Positions 1 to 5,274 of a stretch of 6,177 bases of DNA are shown here, piece after piece. The notes below the pieces were generated by a model. It did not search any database and had not been told where the DNA came from. It saw nothing but the letters and a program-made list of their open reading frames with translations. Location: NCBI GenBank assembly GCA_013044365.1, contig JABEUP010000144.1, forward strand, positions 1 through 6,177. The letters run 5' to 3'. A program made the position numbers and the translations under genes. How positions within the stretch are numbered: the first letter of the stretch is position 1; every line of letters starts with the position of its first letter. Source of the stretch: Acidimicrobiaceae bacterium (lineage in GTDB: Bacteria; Actinomycetota; Acidimicrobiia; Acidimicrobiales; Acidimicrobiaceae).

Positions 1-626
1 TCGGAATACCGTCGGCCACCGGGAGACTGCCCGCTGAGATCGTAAGCACCGAACTGCAGCACGGCGCCGACGATCTGGTGGACGAGATCCCGGTCACGCA
101 GCCGAAGCAGCGTTGTCGCAGCCAGCGTGGCTCCGGCCGAAGCGCCTCCGATCAACATCCGTTCCGTGCCAAACATCGTTCGGCCATCTTCTACCAGCCA
201 CAGGGCAGCCGTCTCACAGTCGTCGGGAGCTGCTGGCCAGGGGTGTTCGGGTGCTAACCGATACTCGACACTGACCACCGTTACCCCCAGCGCATCGGCC
301 AGAATAGCATTCTGTCCGTCGCTTCGGGATGCCGAGCCCATATAGAAGCCTCCGCCGTGAATGTCGAGGTAGGTGGCTCGAGACCCGCCGGAGCTGGGTC
401 TCGTGACTCTCACCAGGACCTGGCCTTCGCCAGCACTTGCAATGTGCTCAATGGTGCGCGAGTTAGCGGGTCTTGCAGGCACGTGCTCACGGGCCTCTTT
501 TAGTTCTTCATAGTTGCGAGGCCCGTGCTGACCACCTGCTGACTGCTTCGCGACAACGAAGGTTCGGCTCTCTTCAACGTATTCAGCTGATCCCTCGTCG
601 ATGAGATTTGTAAGCCCGATGTTCAT
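1..626 (-). CDS. Alpha/beta hydrolase of the HSL-type esterase/lipase family, 3' part cut by window edge
   Basis: The reading frame is open from the ATG at 626 to the window edge and gives 208 residues; the C-terminal third, with the catalytic Asp and His, lies outside. Directly visible are the oxyanion-hole motif HGGG (residues 90-93, followed by FYMGSA), the YRLAPEHP motif (122-129) and the nucleophile elbow G-A-S-A-G (161-165, Ser163 the expected nucleophile). This combination is typical of the hormone-sensitive-lipase-like (alpha/beta hydrolase fold-3) family, which hydrolyses short-chain or aryl esters; the substrate cannot be read here. There is no signal peptide, so it is probably cytoplasmic. 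The start is supported by an AAAGG ribosome site at 631-635 and by the ATGA overlap with the stop of the VOC gene upstream, implying translational coupling to that gene. No internal lesion was seen, in contrast to its partner. Confidence 0.9.
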   Translation of the reverse strand, partial: MNIGLTNLIDEGSAEYVEESRTFVVAKQSAGGQHGPRNYEELKEAREHVPARPANSRTIEHIASAGEGQVLVRVTRPSSGGSRATYLDIHGGGFYMGSASRSDGQNAILADALGVTVVSVEYRLAPEHPWPAAPDDCETAALWLVEDGRTMFGTERMLIGGASAGATLAATTLLRLRDRDLVHQIVGAVLQFGAYDLSGQSPGGRRYS

Positions 627-1080
627 GGTGCCTTTCCGTTTAGACTGAGCTCCTCGGCTGACCCGACGATAATACCCTCAGGGATATCGACGTAATAAAG
701 ACAATGACCGTCCTCGTACTGCGCAAACTCGCCAACGAACTCGCTCCCGTGGTAGTCAAGGCGAGCAAGGACATCCTCGATGTCTTCAACGGAGAACATG
801 ATGCTACCTAAGCCCAGCGTGTTGGCCGGTACGTTTTCGGGCCTAGTGGGTGCCGCCCTTGGCGCATGGAATCTTTTCCGTTCATGTCGTTCGTGGTCGC
901 CGGTGGTTTTCATCATCGCTATGTCTACTTCGACGTCGTCAAGCCCCACGACGCGGTCCACTCATCATCCTTCAATTGGGATCTCTCCTTTCAACTCCAA
1001 GCCAAGTTTGCGAAAGAACGCGATCGCGGTCTTAACCGCTTCGACAACGACGCAAACGTTTTTGCTCTTGTAACGGTCAT
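623..1080 (-). pseudogene. Broken VOC (glyoxalase/bleomycin-resistance/dioxygenase fold) gene
   Basis: The translated pieces read together as one VOC-fold protein. The N-terminal piece contains NVCVVVEAVKTAIAFFRKLG followed by LELKGEIPIEG. Then come two consecutive TGA codons (967-965 and 964-962), and the same frame continues as VDRVVGLDDVEVDIAMMKT, later SIMFSVEDIEDVLARL and IPEGIIVG, to a TGA at 625-623. In relatives the two stop positions are normally a charged residue and Trp (an EGEWVDRVVGLD-type run; recalled, not searched). A second lesion is likely near the start: the ATG at 1080 opens as MTVTR, the usual family start, but is one base out of frame with KNVCVVV. The frame holding KNVCVVV is open up to an ATG at 1147 with an unrelated leader. 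A GTG at 961 with GAAGG seven bases upstream could allow separate translation of the 112-residue C-terminal half. Function is probably lost. Confidence 0.8.
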
Positions 1081-1171
1081 TTTCCGAACCATAAGCTGAA
1101 GTTCGCCGCCCTACTCCTCGATCCTGATTCGCCAGCACCGCGATCATGTTCCTGTCAGATATGGATTTGTA

Positions 1172-1186
1172 TTCGAGATTATCGAA
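1172..1186. repeat. Short inverted repeat TTCGA-N5-TCGAA upstream of the VOC gene
   Basis: Two perfect 5-base arms (1172-1176 and 1182-1186) are separated by GATTA in the gap between the recombinase fossil and the VOC gene. Its position suits an operator for the leftward VOC-esterase unit. It is short enough to be chance, and no regulator gene is adjacent. The rest of 1081-1195 shows no convincing promoter. Confidence 0.25.
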
Positions 1187-1195
1187 ACGTCTACA

Positions 1196-1650
1196 TTAAT
1201 CGTTAAAGATTCGTTCAATCATTGAACTTATTGTCTCACATCGAGTTGTCCAGGCCAAGTGTCGCTCTTGAGCTTGGATGTTGATAAGCTCCAATTGTGC
1301 CAACGCCTGGCGACTTTTTCCATGCGTATCGCGGGCCTGGATTTCGCGTTCCCGAAAGCAGTTCCGCACTGTTTTTGCGCATAATATGAGTTTCATGCCG
1401 ACTCCAGCAGCAGAAGTCTGGACCCCCAGAGACATACCATCGCGTCGATGGTTTCCGAGGTCGGAGACTGGCGGCTCACCGCAACTCAAACCTTGTTAAG
1501 CCGCGCAGCGACAGTGGTGCGATTTCAGCCACATTGAGCAGATAACTCGTTCACAGTGGCTTCACCTTCGGAACATGCCGCCATTTCGATTACCCGAGCA
1601 GCTCTTAGCCTCCTCTGTCGTTGACGGATCGGGCTATCGAGCTTTGATTT
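1196..1650 (-). pseudogene. Eroded helix-turn-helix domain of a serine-recombinase/resolvase-like protein
   Basis: Reading leftward from about 1650, one frame gives KLDSPIRQRQRRLRAARVIE, then GEATVNELSAQCG, a TGA (1527-1525), NRTTVAARLNKV, a second TGA (1488-1486), and SPTSETIDAMVCLWGSRLLL. The frame is lost near 1400 at a third TGA (1395-1393). It resumes in the next frame as KTVRNCFREREIQARDTHGK and runs to a TAA at 1198-1196. The order matches what I know of a tandem HTH region in actinobacterial recombinases and their stand-alone relatives: QRRL, G-x-T-V-x-E-L-A, NRTTVAxHL, a second HTH, then RxxGIxTRDTHGR. The two stops fall at positions that are not Trp in relatives, so this is decay and not TGA recoding. 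No catalytic recombinase domain was found upstream. The C-terminal ~35 residues before the stop are not recognised. The stretch 1651-1838, just upstream, shows only unconvincing small frames and could be more eroded sequence of the same gene. Confidence 0.65.
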
Positions 1651-1785
1651 TTAGCTTCGGCAACTGCAGCTGGACTTGCTGCCGCGAAATCTGCGAACCG
1701 CAAGAGAGCCAGGGATGCGCAAGCTGATAGAACAGAGTTCATAAAATATCTCAACAACTCTTTTCTGATCCTGCTCGTCCAATTC

Positions 1786-1830
1786 CACGGTAATGTGGTC
1801 AGTGTGCACGATTGGGTACTGGCCACCGTG
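1786..1830 (-). other. Imperfect hairpin just past the lipoprotein stop codon
   Basis: CACGG (1786-1790) pairs with CCGTG (1826-1830) and, after a small bulge, TGGTCAGT (1796-1803) pairs with ACTGGCCA (1818-1825), around a 14-base loop containing GTGCAC. It begins about nine bases after the lipoprotein stop. In the leftward transcript one pair becomes a C/A mismatch and no run of U follows, so it is at most a 3'-end stabilising structure, not a clear intrinsic terminator. Confidence 0.25.
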
Positions 1831-1838
1831 AAAACATG

Positions 1839-2264
1839 TCAACGTATGCCGGTATCAAAGGTCACAATAACTGGTGCAAACACTCCTTTAGTCACGGTTA
1901 CCAACGTTGATTTGACAAACATACCCGGCCCGTTTGGTTCGCGAACTCCAATCACTGTGTAATGACCCGGCTGAAGCGGAATGTAAAAAGTGCCATTGGT
2001 GCCTGAGGTGATGTCAGCCACCACAAGACCCCGAGAATCGGTCACTTGTACTCTGGCGCTGATATTGTCCACGCATGGCGGGGCTCCTACTTGCTCGACG
2101 GGGCAAGTAGGGCCGAGAACTGTCTTTCCGGCAATTCCACTGTGGTAGACAATAGTTGCCGTTGGGGTCGGCGTCTGGCTAGTGAGTGGAAGCGATGAAG
2201 TGCATGCTGTGATGCTAACAATCAGGAGGAGGCCGAGTTTAGTTCTGATGAGCTTCTTATGCAT
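1839..2264 (-). CDS. Small lipoprotein with a carboxypeptidase-regulatory/transthyretin-like beta domain
   Basis: The product is 141 residues from the ATG at 2264. It opens with a basic n-region (MHKKLIRTK) and a hydrophobic stretch (LGLLLIVSI) ending in ITAC, a good lipobox, so it is probably exported and lipid-anchored at Cys. A Thr/Pro/Ser-rich linker follows. Then comes a beta-rich domain with GPTCPVEQ, PPC, GTFYIPLQPGHYTV and a C-terminal VTFDTGIR. The G-x-F-x-x-x-L-x-P-G-x-Y-x-V pattern is that of small prealbumin-like/CarboxypepD_reg-like folds. I recall similar stand-alone lipoproteins with a GPxCPV start and FDTGIR end in actinobacteria, none with a known role. A longer TTG start at 2315 exists, but the promoter at 2325-2353 would start transcription almost on top of it, and the signal peptide is better from the ATG. 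No strong ribosome site precedes the ATG. Confidence 0.8.
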   Translation of the reverse strand: MHKKLIRTKLGLLLIVSITACTSSLPLTSQTPTPTATIVYHSGIAGKTVLGPTCPVEQVGAPPCVDNISARVQVTDSRGLVVADITSGTNGTFYIPLQPGHYTVIGVREPNGPGMFVKSTLVTVTKGVFAPVIVTFDTGIR

Positions 2265-2324
2265 CTGTAGACACAACACTCTCAATGGGGGACTATTAGA
2301 AGAATCGATAAACAACAGTTCCTA

Positions 2325-2353
2325 CATATATGCTACTGCACATCGCCAATCAA
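2325..2353 (-). promoter_or_regulatory. Candidate sigma-70-type promoter for the lipoprotein gene
   Basis: On the minus strand TTGATT (2353-2348) is followed after exactly 17 bases by TATATG (2330-2325). Transcription would start near 2317, leaving a leader of about 50 bases before the ATG at 2264. Each box matches the consensus at four of six positions. The remaining gene-free stretch toward the toxin-antitoxin promoter (2354-2600) holds no gene I can support, only a 12-base imperfect palindrome GCCAGTCCTGGC at 2409-2420. Confidence 0.45.
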
Positions 2354-2600
2354 CCCAAGGTGGAAGGGATTGCAGGTGTTAATCCTCACTAAGCCATTTT
2401 GCATCCCAGCCAGTCCTGGCAGATACAAAGTTTCTTCTAGAGAGGAGGTTATTCAGCCATCGCTACTTGTCGAGTACCGCGGGGTCGAGCCGAACAGTTT
2501 CGCGTGAGACATTTTGTGTTCCGCCTGCGTATCCTCTGGTATTATCTTTCTGTCGTCTGCCTTGAGGTGTTTCTGATCCCTGCATTTAGCGGGTTCCGTA

Positions 2601-2640
2601 ATAGTTTCCATGTGCTACAATTGCAGTATATGGAAACTAT
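2601..2640 (+). promoter_or_regulatory. Toxin-antitoxin promoter bounded by an 11-bp perfect inverted repeat (autoregulatory operator)
   Basis: ATAGTTTCCAT (2601-2611) and ATGGAAACTAT (2630-2640) are perfect reverse complements separated by 18 bases. Between them sits TACAAT (2616-2621), a good -10 box; the -35 region (around 2593-2598) is poor. The expected start of transcription, near 2628-2630, coincides with the antitoxin ATG at 2630, so the message is probably leaderless. The right arm contains the start codon. Type II antitoxins usually repress their own promoter through such palindromes, so binding here would block RNA polymerase. Confidence 0.7.
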
Positions 2641-2893
2641 CGGCGTTCGAGAATTACAACAGCACGCATCGGCAGCTCTACGTCGGGTGGCGCGCGGTGA
2701 AACGATCGGCGTAACCGAACGAGGGCGTTTGGTGGCAATCCTAAGTGCCCCTTCGAAGGCTAGGGGCTCTGCTGCGTTGGTTGCCTCTGGCCGCGTTCAA
2801 CCTGCTCGCCGCCCCTCTTCTGAGCTACCGAAACCTGTTGTTACTACCAAAACGACGGCCGAAGTACTAGATGAACTGCGGAGTGAACGCTAA
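2630..2893 (+). CDS. vapB: Phd/YefM-type antitoxin of a VapBC-like toxin-antitoxin pair
   Basis: The product is 87 residues. The N-terminal half (IGVRELQQHASAALRRVARG, then ETIGVTERGRLVAIL) matches the Phd/YefM antitoxin DNA-binding fold that dimerises on the operator. The middle is Ala/Pro/Arg-rich and probably disordered. The tail TAEVLDELRSER (about 76-87) is the kind of acidic/basic helix that wraps the toxin and blocks its active site. The frame is open further upstream (GTG at 2504), but the ATG at 2630 is chosen because the family motif starts there, the -10 box TACAAT lies 8 bases upstream, and the operator arm overlaps it. It has no Shine-Dalgarno sequence, consistent with a leaderless start. 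The toxin gene follows after 5 bases. Confidence 0.88.
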   Translation: METIGVRELQQHASAALRRVARGETIGVTERGRLVAILSAPSKARGSAALVASGRVQPARRPSSELPKPVVTTKTTAEVLDELRSER

Positions 2894-2898
2894 CGTAA

Positions 2899-3285
2899 AT
2901 GGTCTGGTATCTCGATACGTCGGCATTTCTCAAACTGATCACGCTAGAAGATGAATCACAAGCCATGCGGTCGTGGTTTAGATCCCATAATTCAATTTGG
3001 TCATCCCATCTACTCCACGCCGAAGCTCTGAGGGCCGGTGCGCGACTCGGGATCAGTAGTGACATTATCGAAGACGCACTCGATACCGTTTCATTGGTCC
3101 TACCGAGTTCCACGACATTCTTTGATGCCGGCCGATTGCCGCCAACGACACTTCGAGCGATCGACGCACTGCATCTGGCTGCAGCTATGGAGATAGGAGA
3201 TGACCTTGAAGGAATAGTTGCCTACGACGGCCGACTGATAGAGGCGGCGCACGCTGCATCTATCGAGGTATTCTCGCCACGATAA
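2899..3285 (+). CDS. vapC: PIN-domain ribonuclease toxin, VapC family
   Basis: The product is 128 residues, the usual size for VapC. It starts with the hallmark WYLDTSAFLKL and carries the four acidic residues expected to hold the catalytic metal: Asp6 (LDTSA), Glu42 (HAEALRA), Asp89 (LRAIDALHLA) and Asp110 (VAYDGRL). VapC proteins are Mg/Mn-dependent endoribonucleases that cut tRNA or rRNA sites and are held inactive by the antitoxin encoded upstream; the RNA target cannot be inferred here. All motifs are present, so the toxin is probably functional. The ATG lies 5 bases after the antitoxin stop. The nearest purine-rich motif (GGAG, 2880-2883) is too distant, so translation probably depends on coupling to the antitoxin. 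No intrinsic terminator follows; TATCTAGATA at 3305-3314 is only a short palindrome. Confidence 0.92.
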   Translation: MVWYLDTSAFLKLITLEDESQAMRSWFRSHNSIWSSHLLHAEALRAGARLGISSDIIEDALDTVSLVLPSSTTFFDAGRLPPTTLRAIDALHLAAAMEIGDDLEGIVAYDGRLIEAAHAASIEVFSPR

Positions 3286-3314
3286 CAGGGGTCCGTCTGC
3301 TATTTATCTAGATA

Positions 3315-3370
3315 GGTTTGAGGCTGCCCACCAATGGTCACATACCGTTTTCCGTTCTTATGCCTCAACC
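3315..3370. repeat. Imperfect inverted repeat downstream of vapC
   Basis: GGTTTGAGGC (3315-3324) and GCCTCAACC (3362-3370) are complementary apart from one bulged T, with 37 bases between. It lies between vapC and the IS605-like hairpin. It could be the left boundary of the same small element or the 5' part of a structured RNA. A -10-like TATAGT follows at 3373-3378, without a good -35. No protein-coding gene is supported between 3286 and 3575. Confidence 0.35.
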
Positions 3371-3422
3371 GCTATAGTTTTGCTCTGTTACGAAACCAGC
3401 CACATATTTCGAGCCGGGCCCG

Positions 3423-3515
3423 ACGCCAGTGGCGTGTTGGAAAGGAAACAATGGCATGCAACTAAAGTCAAGCGGATGGCACACCAAGCCCGTCCGTAAG
3501 GGCGGGGAGGTTGAC
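3423..3515 (+). mobile_element. Possible IS200/IS605-type right end / omega-RNA-like remnant
   Basis: CCCGTCC (3489-3495), loop GTAA, GGGCGGG (3500-3506) form a 7-bp stem with one G-U pair, followed by GAGGTTGAC. In many actinobacterial IS200/IS605-family elements the region after tnpB ends in just such a hairpin (CCCGTCC-loop-GGGCGGGGAGG), which is both the transposon right end and the 3' part of the TnpB guide RNA. Upstream, a small ACGCC/GGCGT hairpin (3423-3435) and an A/G-rich linker also fit. No tnpA or tnpB remains nearby, and vapC ends only 137 bases before the first hairpin. It would therefore be a solo end or a non-autonomous derivative. The match is from memory of the family, not from an alignment. 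Confidence 0.45.
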
Positions 3516-3575
3516 TGCCAGTACTATGGGAACTATCTCGGCCAGGACATGAATGAAGATCAGTCGGCTCTGCGT

Positions 3576-3872
3576 TCAGCCGCCAGCTATTGCGGCAATA
3601 ACCAGAAATGGTTCTTCCCCGTTTGCCACCGCTAGAGGCAGTGCCAAGTCTGGCGGCTGATGAGAAAGGTCCTCACCGCATGCAAAGAACCGGACGAATG
3701 GCCGGCGTTTTTTTGTTAGGGGATCGCGCAGGGCACCTTTTAGGGATGGAAATCGGGTTTCCAGGGCATTCAGAACGTTCTGCTGGGTTGGTTTTCCCTG
3801 GATATGGAGTTCAATTTCATGGTCCGCACCTGCAAGAGTGCAAAGATGGTCGGGAAGCTTGACGCGAATCAT
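3576..3872 (-). CDS. MoaD/ThiS-family beta-grasp protein with C-terminal Gly-Gly
   Basis: The product is 98 residues. It starts MIRVKLPDHL, has a helix region VLNALETRFPSLKGALRD, then RRPFVRFFACGEDLSH, and ends EEPFLVIAAIAGG. The order, length and terminal Gly97-Gly98 fit the MoaD/ThiS ubiquitin-like sulfur carriers, whose C-terminal glycine is adenylated by an E1-like enzyme and then thiocarboxylated or conjugated. No E1-like, moaE, thiG or other cofactor gene is in the window, so a role in molybdopterin or thiamin synthesis cannot be assumed. The ATG at 3872 overlaps the stop of the upstream beta-propeller gene by 4 bases (ATGA), so the two are almost certainly one operon and translationally coupled. 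I recall the same pairing in other bacteria, without a known function. Confidence 0.87.
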   Translation of the reverse strand: MIRVKLPDHLCTLAGADHEIELHIQGKPTQQNVLNALETRFPSLKGALRDPLTKKRRPFVRFFACGEDLSHQPPDLALPLAVANGEEPFLVIAAIAGG

Positions 3873-4981
3873 GGCAGGGTTTGGACCTCCACCGACAGCA
3901 CCGGTGGAAGATCACGGACGATCGCTTCCCAGCTATCTCCCGAATCTCTTGAGGCGTACACCTGTCCTCCGGAAGTTCCAAAGTAGATTCCGCAACTATC
4001 GAGGGAATCCACTGCCATTGCATCGCGCAATACGTTTACGTAACAGTTGGTCTGTGGCAGTCCCTTGCTGAGCGGCTCCCACTCATTACCTCCGGTCTTG
4101 CTACGAAAAACGCGGAGACTGCCGTCAACGAAATGTTCAGAGTCACTCTTGATTGGTAAAACATAGACAGTCTCGGGCTCATGGGCATGAACGTCTATGG
4201 CAAATCCGAAATCGGTTGGCAAATTGCCGCTGATTTCATACCAGTTGTCTCCGCTGTCATCGCTCCTCAGCACATCCCAATGCTTCTGCATATACAGCAC
4301 CTCCGGACGGGATCTATGCATGGCAATCTTGTGCACACAGTGTCCGACTTCAGCAGTTGGATCGGGTATGTAGGCTGAAACCAACCCCTTGTTTGACGGT
4401 TTCCAGCTCACGCCGTTATCTCTTGAGCGAAACACCCCAGCCGCGGAAATAGCCACGAATATCTGTCCTTGGGTTATGGGATCTAGAATGATCGTATGCA
4501 GACACATACCCCCGGCTCCTGGTTGCCAGGATGGTCCGCTATCGCTATTGCGCAGTCCGGAGAGTTCGCTCCAACTTGAACCTCCGTCTGTCGATCTGAA
4601 CAACGCAGCGTCCTCAGCGCCGGCGTAAACTTCTTCCGGATCAGTGTAGGAAGGCTCCAGGTGCCATACCCGCTTGAACTCCCACGGATGTGGAGTCCCG
4701 TCATACCATTGATGCGTACCGGTTAGACCATCGTAAATAAATTCATTTCCAACCGGAGCCCAGGTATTACCGCCATCGTCAGAACGTTGCATATGTTGGC
4801 CAAACCATCCACTTGATTGCGAAGCGTAAAGACGGTTGGGATTCAGTGGAGATCCCTTGATATGGTATATCTCCCATCCGGGAAAAAGAGGACCAGCCAC
4901 GGTCCACTCCTTGCGGTGTTCATCTGAACTCAAGATGAAGGCGCCTTTGCGCGTACCTGTCAACACCCGTACTCCAGCCAC
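3869..4981 (-). CDS. Asp-box beta-propeller protein (sialidase/BNR-repeat-like), cytoplasmic
   Basis: The product is 370 residues with six Asp-box motifs (S-x-D-x-G-x-x-W or close) at about 67-74, 130-137, 186-193, 240-247, 294-301 and 344-351. The even spacing of 50-63 residues indicates a six- or seven-bladed propeller like those of sialidases and photosystem-assembly/BNR proteins. The fifth repeat (RSKTGGNEW) lacks the Asp. Loops rich in Trp/His (for example GTHQWYDGTPHPWEFKRVWH, about 88-107) may form the ligand face. The sialidase Arg triad cannot be assigned, so sialidase activity should not be assumed. There is no signal peptide, arguing for a cytoplasmic protein. The start is the GTG at 4981, with a G-rich ribosome site (AAGGGGG) just upstream. 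The MoaD-like gene overlaps its stop (ATGA), suggesting a common function. Confidence 0.87.
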   Translation of the reverse strand: MAGVRVLTGTRKGAFILSSDEHRKEWTVAGPLFPGWEIYHIKGSPLNPNRLYASQSSGWFGQHMQRSDDGGNTWAPVGNEFIYDGLTGTHQWYDGTPHPWEFKRVWHLEPSYTDPEEVYAGAEDAALFRSTDGGSSWSELSGLRNSDSGPSWQPGAGGMCLHTIILDPITQGQIFVAISAAGVFRSRDNGVSWKPSNKGLVSAYIPDPTAEVGHCVHKIAMHRSRPEVLYMQKHWDVLRSDDSGDNWYEISGNLPTDFGFAIDVHAHEPETVYVLPIKSDSEHFVDGSLRVFRSKTGGNEWEPLSKGLPQTNCYVNVLRDAMAVDSLDSCGIYFGTSGGQVYASRDSGDSWEAIVRDLPPVLSVEVQTLP

Positions 4982-5035
4982 CTTGCCCCCTTAGCGGTTG
5001 GATGATTCGATCTGAACTATCCAAGTATCAATATG

Positions 5036-5064
5036 AAACTAATACATGCTCTGGCTTTGGTCAA
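5036..5064 (-). promoter_or_regulatory. Candidate promoter for the propeller-MoaD operon
   Basis: On the minus strand TTGACC (5064-5059) precedes TAGTTT (5041-5036) by 17 bases. The -35 box is good (five of six), the -10 box mediocre. Transcription would start near 5029, about 48 bases before the GTG at 4981. The rest of the 293-base divergent gap (4982-5274) holds no gene I can support. Confidence 0.35.
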
Positions 5065-5246
5065 TGAGATTTTTAGCAGACGACTGTCGCAGCCAGCTAA
5101 ACATCCCCAAGATAATTCACGGCTTTCTCCTTAATTGAGTATGCATAAATTGTTCCAGCGTCGAAAAACAAATGCGACCGTATTGCCTTCAACAGAAATA
5201 ATGTCCCGGGAATTGGTACTCTTTATTTGTCCGCTCTACCGTTATA

Positions 5247-5270
5247 GGGTCTGAAACCAGACCTCGAGGA
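5247..5270 (+). promoter_or_regulatory. Hairpin directly upstream of the ribosome site of the Gdt1-family gene
   Basis: GGTCTG (5248-5253), loop AAAC, CAGACC (5258-5263) form a perfect 6-bp stem, extendable by a G-U pair (5247/5264). The ribosome site GAGGA (5266-5270) begins two bases later and the TTG start follows after four more. A structure this close could influence translation initiation. It does not resemble the yybP-ykoY manganese riboswitch, which I looked for because this exporter family is often controlled by it. Confidence 0.35.
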
Positions 5271-5274
5271 TAAC

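Noticed and set aside
1278..1499. A 73-residue plus-strand frame across the recombinase fossil
   Set aside because: Its sequence is what the opposite strand of the HTH fossil produces; no domain or ribosome site.
1525..1527. TGA recoded as an amino acid (several in-frame TGA codons in this region)
   Set aside because: In the recombinase fossil the TGA codons replace residues that are not Trp in relatives, a frameshift is also present, and neighbouring genes end normally at TGA. Decay explains all of this.
1651..1842. A 63-residue minus-strand frame beginning TTG at 1842, containing HTDHITVELDEQDQKRVVEIF
   Set aside because: The first part looks polar and protein-like, but the rest is low quality, there is no ribosome site, and I recognise no family. 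It may be part of the eroded upstream end of the recombinase fossil.
2409..2420. Palindrome GCCAGTCCTGGC as an operator
   Set aside because: It is 12 bases long, far from any start codon or promoter, and could easily be chance.
2446..2460. GGAGGTTATTCAGCC resembling the complement of the 16S rRNA 3' end
   Set aside because: Only about 13 of 15 bases agree and the similarity stops there; no rRNA gene is nearby. Probably chance.
2504..2629. N-terminal extension of the antitoxin from a GTG at 2504
   Set aside because: The extension is not family-like and runs through the promoter and operator; the ATG at 2630 fits motif, promoter and size.
3429..3635. A 68-residue plus-strand frame containing HTKPVRKGGEVDC
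   Set aside because: The frame runs through the IS605-like hairpin, whose translation gives this string, and into the MoaD gene on the other strand; no coding support.
5100..5262. Manganese riboswitch (yybP-ykoY) ahead of the Gdt1-family gene
   Set aside because: The conserved core and the two-helix layout were not found; only a 6-bp hairpin is present.
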